A DNA stretch of 64,000 bases from Clostridium hydrogenum (GCF_021432385.1 NZ_JAEACT010000002.1:2834021-2898020); one strand, 5' to 3'; counted from the first letter of the stretch, positions 24,796 to 34,307 are shown. Made by a program: numbers and translations. Notes: generated by a model not told the origin, from the sequence alone.

Positions 24796-26418
24796 ATGTC
24801 AAACAAACAACTTCCAAAGGTAGCTTATTTTTGTATGGAGTATGCTATAGATGCTTCAATGAGAACTTATGCTGGAGGACTTGGTATACTTGCCGGCGAT
24901 TATATGAAAGGTGCTAAGGATTATGACTATCCAATGGTCGGTATAGGTATAAAATGGAAACAAGGATATTCAGATCAAATGATAGATGAAAATGATCACG
25001 CATTTGATTCATATCACAATTATAAATATGACTTTTTAAAGGATACTGGAGTTAAAGTAACAGTTAAAATTCGTCAAAGAGATGTTGTATGTAAGGTATG
25101 GTTAGTTGATAAATTTGGAGTTGCTCCTCTATACCTTCTTGATACTGATATTCCAGAAAATCAAGATACTTGGATAACAGGACAACTTTATGGTGGTTTC
25201 GGCGAAGATAGAATTGCACAAGAAATGGTTCTTGGTATAGGTGGCGTAAGAGCTTTAAGAGCACTCAACATCGATGTTGATGTTTATCACTTTAATGAAG
25301 GTCATGCTCTTTTCGCAGGTTTTGAATTAATAAAGGAAAAAATCGATGCAGGTGCAGCCTTTGACGAAGCTGTAAAAACTTCAAGAGAGGAAATAGTATT
25401 TACAACACATACACCTATAGTTCAAGGAAACGAATCTCATCCAATAGATAGAATGTTGTACATGGGTGCAAATAACGGTCTTACTATTGAACAGTTAGTT
25501 TCTCTTGGTGGTTCTCCATTTAATATGACAGTTGGAGCTTTAAGACTTTCAAGAATATCTAATGCAGTTGCTCAGCTTCACAAGGAAACTTCAAATAAAA
25601 TGTGGAAAGATATTGAAGGTAGATCAGAAATAATAGGTATCACTAATGCTATTCACTTGCCTACTTGGGTTGACAATGATATGATTGTTGCTGCTGAAAA
25701 TCAAAATAAAGACGAATTATGGAATAATCATATGAAAAATAAGAAAGCATTAATAGACTTTGTTTATGAGAGAAATGGTGTAAAACTTGATGCGGATGCT
25801 TTATTAATTGGTTTTTCAAGACGTGCTGCTCCTTATAAAAGAAGCGATTTGATATTTACAAACAGTGAAGTAATAGATCCTCTTCTTAAAGAAGGAAAAA
25901 TTCAAATAGTTTTCTCTGGAAAAGCTCACCCACTAGATGATACAGGTAAAGGAATAGTTGAAAACTTAGTTAAATTCTCAAGAAAATATCCAAACTCAGT
26001 AGTATTTCTAGAAAATTATGATATGACTATTGGAAGAATGCTTACTCATGGTTCAGATATATGGCTTAACAACCCAAGAAGACCTTTAGAGGCTAGTGGT
26101 ACTTCTGGAATGAAAGCTGCTATGAATGGAGTTCTTAACTTAAGTATACTTGATGGTTGGTGGCCAGAAGCTTGCAATCATGGTGTTAACGGATGGCAAT
26201 TCGGCGATGGAGTTGAATCTGAAGATATAGACTTCATTGACAATCATGATTCAAAAGCATTATATAACACATTAATCAATGAAGTAATCCCAACTTACTA
26301 TTCAAATAGAGATAAATGGGTTGATATGATGAAAAACAGTATTCTTTCAACAAAAGACTTCTTCTCTGTAAAAAGAATGCTTGACGAATACTACACAAAG
26401 ATGTACGAGGTTAAGTAG
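24796..26418 (+). CDS. glgP: GT35 alpha-glucan (maltodextrin/glycogen) phosphorylase, short type
   Basis: The protein has 540 residues, shorter than the roughly 800-residue classical enzyme but typical of the TIGR02094-type bacterial/archaeal alpha-glucan phosphorylases. Motifs: FCMEYAIDASMRTYAGGLGI at the start, NEGHALFAGFELI, and EASGTSGMKAAMNG with PLP lysine K440. It releases alpha-glucose 1-phosphate from alpha-1,4-glucan ends. Together with the debranching enzyme downstream it would degrade glycogen or imported dextrins. It ends in a long palindrome that includes its stop codon. Confidence 0.92.
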   Translation: MSNKQLPKVAYFCMEYAIDASMRTYAGGLGILAGDYMKGAKDYDYPMVGIGIKWKQGYSDQMIDENDHAFDSYHNYKYDFLKDTGVKVTVKIRQRDVVCKVWLVDKFGVAPLYLLDTDIPENQDTWITGQLYGGFGEDRIAQEMVLGIGGVRALRALNIDVDVYHFNEGHALFAGFELIKEKIDAGAAFDEAVKTSREEIVFTTHTPIVQGNESHPIDRMLYMGANNGLTIEQLVSLGGSPFNMTVGALRLSRISNAVAQLHKETSNKMWKDIEGRSEIIGITNAIHLPTWVDNDMIVAAENQNKDELWNNHMKNKKALIDFVYERNGVKLDADALLIGFSRRAAPYKRSDLIFTNSEVIDPLLKEGKIQIVFSGKAHPLDDTGKGIVENLVKFSRKYPNSVVFLENYDMTIGRMLTHGSDIWLNNPRRPLEASGTSGMKAAMNGVLNLSILDGWWPEACNHGVNGWQFGDGVESEDIDFIDNHDSKALYNTLINEVIPTYYSNRDKWVDMMKNSILSTKDFFSVKRMLDEYYTKMYEVK

Positions 26419-26598
26419 TAGTATCTTGAGACATTAAAAAAAATCCATAAATCTAAGAGAGTAAATCTTAAAATCCTAAGAGCTTTCAATAACTCACTAT
26501 CGTTCAAACAAATTGAAAGTTCTAAGTCTTTTAAGATTTACTCTCTAAGATTTATTGGATTTTTTTTAAATCGTCTCAAAACACTACTACTTAACCTC
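26407..26598. repeat. 192-bp palindrome spanning the glgP stop codon (bidirectional terminator-like)
   Basis: The left arm starts GAGGTTAAGTAGTAG inside the last codons of glgP; the right arm ends CTACTACTTAACCTC. The arms pair along about 80 bp with a loop around 26491-26511. The stem carries AAAAAAAA and TTTTTTTT tracts near 26436 and 26561, so it could terminate both glgP and the convergent LacI-type gene. The outer 15 bp duplicates the glgP 3' end in inverted orientation. Confidence 0.8.
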
Positions 26599-26662
26599 TA
26601 ACGGAAATCAAGGAAAATTTTCCTCCGTACCTACGGAAAATTGGTACATGAGCATTTTTTTA

Positions 26663-26713
26663 TGGCCATATTTTAAATAAGTGTGAAAATAACACTTATT
26701 TAAAATATGGCTT
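26663..26713. repeat. short palindrome family 2, copy 1 (GCCATATTTTAAATAAGTGT arms)
   Basis: The arms GCCATATTTTAAATAAGTGT and ACACTTATTTAAAATATGGC are perfect over 20 bp with a GAAAATA-type loop. The same hairpin with compensated changes (GCTATGTTTTAAATAAGTGT) occurs at 34707-34760. It lies downstream of the LacI-type gene, after a smaller hairpin (GGAAAATTTTCC region near 26613). Confidence 0.8.
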
Positions 26714-26781
26714 CCTTTAGCTATTTTTAAAAGAATGTTTCTATGATGTGTTGGCTTTTATGGAATCTTAGGATTGCTCGT

Positions 26782-27786
26782 TTACAATTTAATTGATTCT
26801 CTTTCTTGTAAAAAAGTATCTATTATATAGTGCTGAGCTGAATTTGAAGAATTCTTTAAGAAGTTTATTAAAAGCTCCGCTGAATGATACCCTAACTTAT
26901 CTGCATTTATATCTACCGAAGCTAGCGGTGGATTTTGATATGCTGATAGAGGCGTATTATTAAATCCAACTACAGAAATTGATTCTTCTCCAATTTCTCT
27001 TAAGTACTTTAAAGCCCCAAAGGCAAGTAAATCATCAGTTGTAACAACAGCAGAAGGTTTTTGCCACTTTAATATTTTCTTCATAGCTTCATAACCTTCA
27101 TTTTCATTGAAACTTTTCTGTTCTACTATAATATTTTCCTTAATATTTTCACCATGTGCAATTAACGCTCTCCTATAGCCATCTAATCTGTCCTTAGACA
27201 TGTTTAATTTCTTATCTGCACCAATAAATGCTACAGAAGATGCCCCTCTTGTAATTAACTCATCTACTAAGTTATACATGGCTTTAAAATTATCATTATC
27301 AACCCACATGACACCTTCAGAATCTTCTGGTCTTCCTACTACAACAAAAGGATATTCAATATCTTTTAAAAATTTTATACATTTATCTTCTGCTCTTGAT
27401 GTCAAAAGAATTATTCCATCAACTAGCTTACTTTGAGTATATTTATTAATAAACGATAATTCTTCATCTTCGCTGCTGCTAAATGCATACATTATATAAT
27501 ATCCTCTTTCATGAGCACAAAGACTTATACCTGTCATTGCTTGTATAAAAAATGGATTCTTAAACAAATCCTCTGCTTCATTAGGTATTATAAGTCCCAA
27601 AGTATTCGTTGAGTGACTAGCTAAGCTTCTAGCTATTGCATTAGGATGATAATCTAGCTTCTCTATTGCTTCAAATACTCTTTGTTTTGTTTCATCACTA
27701 ATTTTAGCATTGTTAGTTAATACTCTTGATACGGTGGATGGCGACACTTTTGCAAGTTTTGCAACATCCTTTATAGTTACTGCCAT
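26782..27786 (-). CDS. malR: LacI family repressor of maltose/maltodextrin genes
   Basis: The protein has 334 residues, with AAGGAGGTGAAAGT before the ATG. The N-terminal HTH and hinge (VTIKDVAKLAKVSPSTVSRVL, YHPNAIARSLAS) are followed by a periplasmic-binding-like effector domain. It is flanked by the GT35 gene and by the divergent pgmB gene. Matching 14-bp operators occur before pgmB, the GH65 gene and the malE-like gene. The name malR is by context; the inducer is likely maltose or a maltodextrin. Confidence 0.85.
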   Translation of the reverse strand: MAVTIKDVAKLAKVSPSTVSRVLTNNAKISDETKQRVFEAIEKLDYHPNAIARSLASHSTNTLGLIIPNEAEDLFKNPFFIQAMTGISLCAHERGYYIMYAFSSSEDEELSFINKYTQSKLVDGIILLTSRAEDKCIKFLKDIEYPFVVVGRPEDSEGVMWVDNDNFKAMYNLVDELITRGASSVAFIGADKKLNMSKDRLDGYRRALIAHGENIKENIIVEQKSFNENEGYEAMKKILKWQKPSAVVTTDDLLAFGALKYLREIGEESISVVGFNNTPLSAYQNPPLASVDINADKLGYHSAELLINFLKNSSNSAQHYIIDTFLQERESIKL

Positions 27787-27880
27787 ACTTTCACCTCCTT
27801 AGTTTTAAAAATTATATTTATATTTAAATCGTATAAATAAAAAATCTATTCGCATTAAGCAATCGATTTCACCAATAATT

Positions 27881-27909
27881 AGTCTATATTATAATTTTTG
27901 TGTTGTCAA
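27881..27909 (-). promoter_or_regulatory. promoter of the LacI-type gene
   Basis: On the minus strand, TTGACA (27909-27904) and TAGACT (27886-27881) are separated by 17 bp. No TGCAACCG operator overlaps this promoter, although one lies about 90 bp away before pgmB. Confidence 0.5.
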
Positions 27910-27944
27910 TACCTTATTTTTTATTAATATTTTCAACTTTTCCA

Positions 27945-27982
27945 TTGCTATAATTCAACTTTTTGCATATAATTATTATATA
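27945..27982 (+). promoter_or_regulatory. promoter of pgmB
   Basis: Two overlapping arrangements fit: TTGCTA (27945) with TATAAT (27968-27973), or TTCAAC (27954) with TATATA (27977-27982), each with 17 bp spacing. The second puts the operator 13 bp after the -10 box, closer to the geometry at the other two promoters. Confidence 0.5.
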
Positions 27983-27995
27983 TACATTAACTTCA

Positions 27996-28009
27996 TGCAA
28001 CCGTTTGTA
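27996..28009. promoter_or_regulatory. LacI-family operator TGCAACCGTTTGTA (pgmB)
   Basis: It differs by one base from the operators at 22394 and 34308 and lies 28 bp upstream of the pgmB ATG. Confidence 0.7.
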
Positions 28010-28037
28010 CATTTTGGCATGTTAGGAGGAGTTTACT

Positions 28038-28685
28038 ATGACTCATATTAAAGGATGTATATTTGATCTTGATGGTGTAATTGTGGATACTGCAAAGTAT
28101 CATTACTTAGCTTGGAAACGTCTTGCTTCGGAATTAGGTTTTAATTTTACAGAAAAGCAAAACGAAAAATTAAAAGGTGTAAGCAGGATGCGTTCTTTGG
28201 ACATACTTCTTGAAGTAGGAAATAAAAACTTTGATGATGATACAAAACTTAAGTTGGCAGATAAAAAAAATAAATGGTATGTTGAATACATATCTAAAAT
28301 GGATACTTCTGAAATTCTCCCTGGTGTAAAGGATTTTTTGATGTTACTAAAAAAAAGTAATATAAAAATTTCTTTAGGTTCAGCAAGCAAAAATTCCATG
28401 CTGATATTGGAGAACTTAAAACTAAAAGATTGTTTTGATTCAATCATTGACGGAAATAAAGTTTCAAAAGCAAAACCAGATCCAGAGGTATTTTTACTTG
28501 GAGCAAAAGAGCTAAACTTATCTCCAGAAGAATGTGTTGTTTTTGAAGACGCAGAAGCCGGTGTACAAGCTGCAAAAGCTGCCAATATGAAAGTAATAGG
28601 CATAGGCTCTTCTTCTATTCTACACGAAGCTGACAAGGTAATTAAGGGTTTTGAAAACCAAACACTGGAATTAATACAATTTTAA
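28038..28685 (+). CDS. pgmB: beta-phosphoglucomutase
   Basis: The protein has 215 residues, with TTAGGAGGAG before the ATG. The HAD motif FDLDGVIVDTAKYH contains nucleophile D10 and acid/base D12; the cap has KLKGVSRMRSLDILL, a PgmB hallmark; GSASKNS, SKAKPDPEVF and FEDAEAGVQAA complete the HAD motifs. It converts the beta-glucose 1-phosphate made by GH65 phosphorylase into glucose 6-phosphate. Its operator matches those of the GH65 and transporter genes. Confidence 0.93.
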   Translation: MTHIKGCIFDLDGVIVDTAKYHYLAWKRLASELGFNFTEKQNEKLKGVSRMRSLDILLEVGNKNFDDDTKLKLADKKNKWYVEYISKMDTSEILPGVKDFLMLLKKSNIKISLGSASKNSMLILENLKLKDCFDSIIDGNKVSKAKPDPEVFLLGAKELNLSPEECVVFEDAEAGVQAAKAANMKVIGIGSSSILHEADKVIKGFENQTLELIQF

Positions 28686-28687
28686 AC

Positions 28688-28925
28688 ATTACGAACCATT
28701 ATTCAGAGTACAGATGACGGAGTACAGAGTACAGTGAAGGATGATTTTCTTCCGTTTCACTACGGAAAATCTTATAACTTATTTTTGATTGCTTACGCAA
28801 TCGCATCATTAATGTTGTTCAGCGAAGCTGACAACATATAAGTTTAAGATTTACCTGACGTAAGGAAAGGTAAATGAACCTTCACTGTACTCTGTACTTT
28901 GTACTCTAATTTAATGGTTCCAATA
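28688..28925. repeat. intergenic cloverleaf repeat, copy E (GTAC-type arms)
   Basis: The ends are ATTACGAACCATTATTCAG on the left and TTTAATGGTTCCAATAC on the right. Same core and orientation as copy A, including TTGCTTACGCAATCG, CAGCGAAGCTGACAAC and GATTTACCTGACG. It fills the gap between the convergent pgmB and debranching enzyme genes. Confidence 0.85.
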
Positions 28926-28949
28926 CTTTTAATTTGCATATTTAAATGT

Positions 28950-30905
28950 TTAGTGCGTTCCCCCTTTTACTTCCAAGTACTCTCTCAGTACTTCTGCAAC
29001 ACTCCATGCTTGTGCATAACATGCTTTAGGCTTATATGGAGCATCTCCATCAAACACCTCCGATATAGTTCCAATGCAGCAATCACTCAAGTGATCATAA
29101 AAAGGCTCAATAAGCTTATTACATAATTCATCATCCCTGCACCATTTTTTAACGGCTGAAATAAATGGTCCAATAAGCCATGCCCAAACAGTTCCTTGAT
29201 GATAGGCTAAATCTCTTTCTAATAAATTTCCACTATATTTTCCTGTATACTGCTTATCATCTAGTGCTAAACTTCTTAATCCATAAGGTGTATATAATTT
29301 CTCTAAGGCAACTGAAATAAGCATTTTTGCCATATTCTCATCTACCATAGAATAAGGAAGACTTAAAGCAATTATTGCATTCGGTCGTATTTGATCATTA
29401 CAAATATCCTCATCAATATAGTCATAAAAATAATTCTTCTTATCATTCCAAAATTTCTTTACAAAATTCTTCTTTATCTTATTTTTCAATTCATCATAAA
29501 ATTCACAGTTTATATTAAACTTTTCACACAAGTCTTTATAAATACACACAGCATTATACCATAAGGCATTTATTTCAACTGCCTTTCCATGTCTTGGTGT
29601 TACTGCAAAGCCTTCTATTTTAACATCCATCCAGGTCAATTGTGTATCCTTATTTCCACCCTTTAGCAAACCATCCTTTCGATCCATGCCAATATTGTAT
29701 TTAGTTCCTTTTATATGAGAATCCATTATTGTACTTAAGGTTTCAAAAATATTATTCTTTATAAATTCATAGTCATCTGTATACTTCAAATATTCGTACA
29801 CTGCATTAAAATACCATAAAGATGCATCTATTGTATTATATATAGGTTCTACATCTGTATCTGGAAACATATTTGGTACTAACCCATCTTTCACATACTT
29901 AGAAAAAGTCAAAAGAAGTTCCTTTGCCTCCTTAAACCTACCTGTGCAAAGCGTAAGTCCCGGCAAAGCTATCATAGTATCCCTTCCCCAGTCTGTAAAC
30001 CATGGGTATCCTGCAATAACTGTAGTCGTACCTGTAGATTTTCTTTTAACTAAAAACTGATCTGAGGCTAATGCCAGCATTTCACTGAATTCGTCTCTAA
30101 ATTTGAGCTTACTTAAAATTAATTTTTGTCTCTCCAGCTCAGCTTCAAAATACTTTCTTCCATCCACTTCATCTATACTTTCAGTTGAAGCAATAATACT
30201 AAATTCACTAGTTTCATAAGGCTTTAAGCTCACTTCAAAATATCCTGGAATAAAATGATTATCAAAATCCGGAAGTCCCCTTCGATTTTCATTATCATAG
30301 TACATTCCCATATACCATTCTTCATCCCTTTTATAGCTCGCTTTATCTGATTTTAAATATAATTTTAAAGAATTTATATCAAAACTAATGACAGTTCCTC
30401 TATCATAAGTTTTTTGCTTACATCTAAAACACCCTAATTTTGTATTAGCATGGTGATCTCTATTATTTATTAAAGCCTGTATCTTCATTTTAAATGGCTT
30501 ATTATTATTTCTTATGTTGTAATTTATAACGGTAGTATTTTCACCATATTTCATAGTAATTTTCTTGCTTATAAAAACTCCATCTACAACAAAGTTTTGC
30601 TTTGGAAAAGGTCTACTCTCAAAGCTAGTTTCGTATTTATACCCATCATCTTTAATTTGCTCCATGTTTTCATTAGAATAAATTACGTGCTCTTTTCCAT
30701 CTAAAAATACAGTTTCATCAAGTTTAGATAAAAGCACTCTCCTATCTACAGGAGGATTTATAGCAGCTACAAGCAACGCATTATATTTCCTTATATTAGC
30801 CCCACAAATAGTGCTATTGCAATATCCACCAATGCCATTAGTAATTAAGTATTCTTTTGAAATAGCTGTTTGAAAATCCTTTAATTCATTTTTGCCAAAT
30901 CGCAC
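28950..30905 (-). CDS. glycogen debranching enzyme (amylo-alpha-1,6-glucosidase, GH133-like)
   Basis: The protein has about 651 residues from GTG 30905 (MRFGKNELKDF), which has GGGGTGAT just upstream; a GTG at 30914 is the alternative. The N-terminal domain (YLITNGIGGYCNSTICGANIRKYNALLVA) and the C-terminal (alpha/alpha)6 domain with GYPWFTDWGRDTMIALPGL and ERDLAYHQGTVWAWLIGPF fit bacterial amylo-alpha-1,6-glucosidases, which remove alpha-1,6 branches. It complements the GT35 phosphorylase. It is on the minus strand upstream of repeat copy E. Confidence 0.9.
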   Translation of the reverse strand: MRFGKNELKDFQTAISKEYLITNGIGGYCNSTICGANIRKYNALLVAAINPPVDRRVLLSKLDETVFLDGKEHVIYSNENMEQIKDDGYKYETSFESRPFPKQNFVVDGVFISKKITMKYGENTTVINYNIRNNNKPFKMKIQALINNRDHHANTKLGCFRCKQKTYDRGTVISFDINSLKLYLKSDKASYKRDEEWYMGMYYDNENRRGLPDFDNHFIPGYFEVSLKPYETSEFSIIASTESIDEVDGRKYFEAELERQKLILSKLKFRDEFSEMLALASDQFLVKRKSTGTTTVIAGYPWFTDWGRDTMIALPGLTLCTGRFKEAKELLLTFSKYVKDGLVPNMFPDTDVEPIYNTIDASLWYFNAVYEYLKYTDDYEFIKNNIFETLSTIMDSHIKGTKYNIGMDRKDGLLKGGNKDTQLTWMDVKIEGFAVTPRHGKAVEINALWYNAVCIYKDLCEKFNINCEFYDELKNKIKKNFVKKFWNDKKNYFYDYIDEDICNDQIRPNAIIALSLPYSMVDENMAKMLISVALEKLYTPYGLRSLALDDKQYTGKYSGNLLERDLAYHQGTVWAWLIGPFISAVKKWCRDDELCNKLIEPFYDHLSDCCIGTISEVFDGDAPYKPKACYAQAWSVAEVLREYLEVKGGTH

Positions 30906-30945
30906 TAAAATCACCCCATTTATAAATCTATTAGCTTAAACTTAA

Positions 30946-31112
30946 ACAATGCACAATTCACAGTTCACAATCCACAATGAATGATGATTTTTCTTCGCTA
31001 ATGCTACGAAAAATCTTACAACTAATTAGTTTTGAGATTTTCTGTAACAACAGAAAATCATCCTTCATTGTGAATTGTGCATCGTGAATTGTGCATTGAT
31101 TTTGATTCGCAA
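30946..31112. repeat. intergenic repeat, copy F (CAC-type arms, short form)
   Basis: The arms contain AATTCAC/AATGCAC 7-mers, and the inner hairpins TTTTTCTTCGCTAATGCTACG and TTTTCTGTAACAACAG are kept. The middle stem capped by the GCTTACGC and AGCGAAGCT hairpins and the GATTTACCT hairpin is absent, so the element is only about 170 bp. It lies between the debranching enzyme start and the malG-like stop. Confidence 0.8.
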
Positions 31113-31165
31113 TCCTTTTGTATTTAATTAATTTTCAATATATAAAATACCACTAATTAATAAGT

Positions 31166-32044
31166 TTAGCCTTTAACAGCACCAGCCACAAGTCCTTTTG
31201 CAATAAACTTTTGTGATAATGAGAATACTATCATAATTGGCAAAGATGCCATAACCGCTGCTGCTGAAAATTCTGTCCAGTTTGTTGAGAATTTATTGTT
31301 TACAAATTGCTGAAGACCAGTAGCAACAGTTTGTACAGAAGAATCCTTCATTAAGGCACTTGTTAAAATGAATTCACCATAAGTACCTATAAATGCAAAT
31401 ATAAATATTACTACTAACATTGATTTAGTTAATGGAAGCACTATTTTTATAAAAGTTTGGAAAGTTGAAGCTCCATCAACATATGCTGCCTCATCTAGCT
31501 CCTTTGGAATGCCATCCATAAAACCTTTTAAAAGCCATATATTATATGCACTTCCACCACACATTAAAATAACTAATGCTCCTAGGTGATCCATAAAACC
31601 TAATTTAAATGCCAAAGCCAAAATAGATGGTAATGCCATTACCTGTGGAAACATCTGTAAAATAAGTAAAGACATAAGCCCCTTTCTACGCCCCCAAAAC
31701 TTTAATCTCGAGAAAGCGAAAGAAGCGGGAGCTGTAATAACCAATTGAATTAATGAAACTGATACGCATAAAAATAGTGAATTCTTAACCCAGATTAAGA
31801 AATCAGTTTGTTTTATAACATTAATATAGTTATCAAAAGTAATCTCTTTAGGAAATATTCTTCCTGCTTGTGAAAATGCTTGACCTTTAGCTAATGAAGC
31901 AGCAATTACTGCTACCAGTGGAAAAAGAATCATTACAATAATTACCCAAATAAAAATTCTTGAAAGCCATAGCTTTCTTAATTCAGAAGGTTTCAAACGT
32001 TTTGCTTTATACTCTATTATTTCTTTCTTATTTAATTCTACCAT
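31166..32044 (-). CDS. malG: maltodextrin ABC transporter permease (MalG-like)
   Basis: The protein has 292 residues and six hydrophobic segments. The EAA loop ELDEAAYVDGASTFQTFIKI docks the ATPase. GGAGGCT precedes the start. It is 4 bp downstream of the malF-like gene. No ATPase gene is in this cluster, so a shared MsmX/MalK-type ATPase encoded elsewhere is expected. Confidence 0.92.
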   Translation of the reverse strand: MVELNKKEIIEYKAKRLKPSELRKLWLSRIFIWVIIVMILFPLVAVIAASLAKGQAFSQAGRIFPKEITFDNYINVIKQTDFLIWVKNSLFLCVSVSLIQLVITAPASFAFSRLKFWGRRKGLMSLLILQMFPQVMALPSILALAFKLGFMDHLGALVILMCGGSAYNIWLLKGFMDGIPKELDEAAYVDGASTFQTFIKIVLPLTKSMLVVIFIFAFIGTYGEFILTSALMKDSSVQTVATGLQQFVNNKFSTNWTEFSAAAVMASLPIMIVFSLSQKFIAKGLVAGAVKG

Positions 32045-32048
32045 AATA

Positions 32049-32966
32049 TTAATTAGCCTCCTTAAATTGGCCAGAAAGCCTCATTTGAACATATGAAATT
32101 GTACCAATTATAAAGAATATTAACACTCCTAAAGTAGCTCCTATGGCGAATTGATTATTATTTATAGCCAATTTATAAGTTACTGACACCAATATATCTG
32201 TGTAACCTGCAAATTGATTCAATGGGTTTTGAGGATTTCCGTTTGTAATCAAATATGCTGATCCGAAATTTGTAAAGTTAAATGCAAAAGAGGATATCAA
32301 AAGAGGATATGAAGTAGCTGCTAACGAAGGTAAAGTAATTTTTATAAATTGAGTAAATTTACTAGCACCATCAATTTCTGCTGCCTCATAATATACGTCT
32401 GGAATAGCTGAAATAGCCCCAATTGATACATTCATCATATAAGGGAATCCTAGCCATATATTAACAATTACTAACGCTATTCTCGCCATCCATTTATTAG
32501 CCAACCACATTATTGGCTGATGTATTATATGTAGCTTAATCAAAAACAAATTCAATGCACCATATTGTGTATTAAATAATCCCTGCCAAGACATAATAGC
32601 TATAGTTACTGGCAGTGCCCATGGTATAATTAATATTGCCTTGTATATAAAAGCTTCTTTCATGTTTTTATTAGCAAGTATCAATGCAAGTATAAGTCCT
32701 AATATAAAAGGACCCACAGTTGATAGTAATGCAAAAATAAAGTTCCAACCAAGAACTGGTATAAAACTATTCTTAAAAGGTCCTGATATTACACTTTTAT
32801 AATTTTGAAGTCCTATAAGCTTATAGTTGTTAACAGTATTTAGCGAATAATTTGTAAATGACATATAAACACTATAAACAATAGGTAAAACCGTAAAAAT
32901 AAAAATACTTATTAGTGCGGGAGCTAAAAAACCATAAGAACTACGCTGACTTTTTGAGTTATTCAT
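32049..32966 (-). CDS. malF: maltodextrin ABC transporter permease (MalF-like)
   Basis: The protein has 305 residues with six predicted helices, lacking the extra periplasmic P2 loop of enterobacterial MalF as is usual in Firmicutes. The EAA loop is YYEAAEIDGASKFTQFIKI. TGGAGGTG precedes the ATG. It is the second gene of malE-malF-malG, 69 bp after malE. Confidence 0.92.
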   Translation of the reverse strand: MNNSKSQRSSYGFLAPALISIFIFTVLPIVYSVYMSFTNYSLNTVNNYKLIGLQNYKSVISGPFKNSFIPVLGWNFIFALLSTVGPFILGLILALILANKNMKEAFIYKAILIIPWALPVTIAIMSWQGLFNTQYGALNLFLIKLHIIHQPIMWLANKWMARIALVIVNIWLGFPYMMNVSIGAISAIPDVYYEAAEIDGASKFTQFIKITLPSLAATSYPLLISSFAFNFTNFGSAYLITNGNPQNPLNQFAGYTDILVSVTYKLAINNNQFAIGATLGVLIFFIIGTISYVQMRLSGQFKEAN

Positions 32967-33035
32967 TAAAACACCTCCACATGTTATTTTTTATAAAAAC
33001 AGGGGAATTACCCCCTATTTTTATAATTTATAGCA

Positions 33036-34262
33036 CTACTGTTGTGCTGCAATACCTTGTTTACATTGATCAACTATAGTTTTAGCTGCTGCTTGTGGAG
33101 TTAACTTACCTTGTGATAATAAAGGTAAATCATTTCCTGTTGCTGTAAATACAGCATCCATTGCTGGTATATTAGGCATTGGTTCAGCATTTTGCAATTG
33201 ATCAATAAATGCTTGTGTATTTTTATCGTTTTTAATTTCATCCTTATCTAAATCTGCAGTTTTTACTGGTATTCTCTTACCTGCTTTATAAACAATATCA
33301 TAAGCCTTATCATTTAATGCTTTTAATAAATCCCAAGCTTCAGTTTTATTTTTTGATTTACTATTTACAAAAGCCATCTGCACTCCCATAAATGATTTAC
33401 CTGGCTGTCCATCAACTTGTGGAAGTTTTGCTATAGCATAATGTACTCCTGCTTGGTTACAAGCCGCAACATCCCATGCTCCTGATATATAAAAGGCAGT
33501 TTTTCCTGATGTAAATGCTCCTTTAGCATCATCACCTTTGATATCGCCCTTCATGAAATTATATTTCTTTACTAAATCTTGAATAAATTGATATCCTTTT
33601 ATAGCACCTGCGTTGCCAAGTCCTATATCATCAGTCTTTAATGTACCATTATCATTCTTAAATATATATCCACCATTACTTAAAATCCATGCATATGAGA
33701 AATAGAAATTGTTTACATCATACTGTAAACCACCATCAGCTTTAGCATCAGCAATAAGTTCATCTGTTGTTGTTGGGGCTTGTTTAACTTTATCAGTATT
33801 ATAGAAAAGTGCATATGTTTCCATAGCTATTGGAACACCATACTTTTTACCATTCCATGTTACACCATCTAAAACTGATTTAACTTTATAGTCACTATCA
33901 TTAATAACTCCTGATGGAACCTCGTCCAAAAGTCCTTCTTTTTCATAAACTCCTGCATTGTTATGGGGATAACCAAAACCTATATCTGGTCCTTTAGAGC
34001 TTTGAGCTGCTTCTGTAAATGTTTTGAAATTTGAATCAGCATCTAATACAACTTTAACCTTATTACCAGTTTTCTTTCCCCACTCATCTGCAACCTTTTG
34101 AACTGCAGGCAATTCATCCTTAGTTAAATGAGTCCAAACAGTTAATGTTTTTCCTCCACTTTTTGAATCTGAGGCAGTTGAACTTGAACCACAACCAACT
34201 AAACTTGTACCTATAACTGCAGCAGTAAGAACTGTAGTAAGTAATTTTGCATATCTTTTCAT
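33036..34262 (-). CDS. malE: maltose/maltodextrin-binding lipoprotein (MalE-like)
   Basis: The protein has 408 residues from ATG 34262, with AAGGGGGAATT before it. The upstream in-frame ATG at 34322 overlaps the operator and is not a start. The lipoprotein signal peptide ends in the lipobox LVGC with lipidated C24, followed by a Ser-rich linker. TLTVWTHLTKDELPAVQKVADEW, GKKYGVPIAMETYALFYN and SGAWDVAA are typical of maltose-type binding proteins. It is the first gene of the importer operon, behind a consensus promoter and operator. Confidence 0.93.
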   Translation of the reverse strand: MKRYAKLLTTVLTAAVIGTSLVGCGSSSTASDSKSGGKTLTVWTHLTKDELPAVQKVADEWGKKTGNKVKVVLDADSNFKTFTEAAQSSKGPDIGFGYPHNNAGVYEKEGLLDEVPSGVINDSDYKVKSVLDGVTWNGKKYGVPIAMETYALFYNTDKVKQAPTTTDELIADAKADGGLQYDVNNFYFSYAWILSNGGYIFKNDNGTLKTDDIGLGNAGAIKGYQFIQDLVKKYNFMKGDIKGDDAKGAFTSGKTAFYISGAWDVAACNQAGVHYAIAKLPQVDGQPGKSFMGVQMAFVNSKSKNKTEAWDLLKALNDKAYDIVYKAGKRIPVKTADLDKDEIKNDKNTQAFIDQLQNAEPMPNIPAMDAVFTATGNDLPLLSQGKLTPQAAAKTIVDQCKQGIAAQQ

Positions 34263-34307
34263 TTTAATTCCCCCTTGAATTATATTTATATTTATATGTT
34301 TAAAATG

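Noticed and set aside
28103..28636. Long antisense reading frame opposite pgmB
   Set aside because: No ribosome site and the plus-strand frame is a clear HAD enzyme; codon bias explains the open antisense frame.
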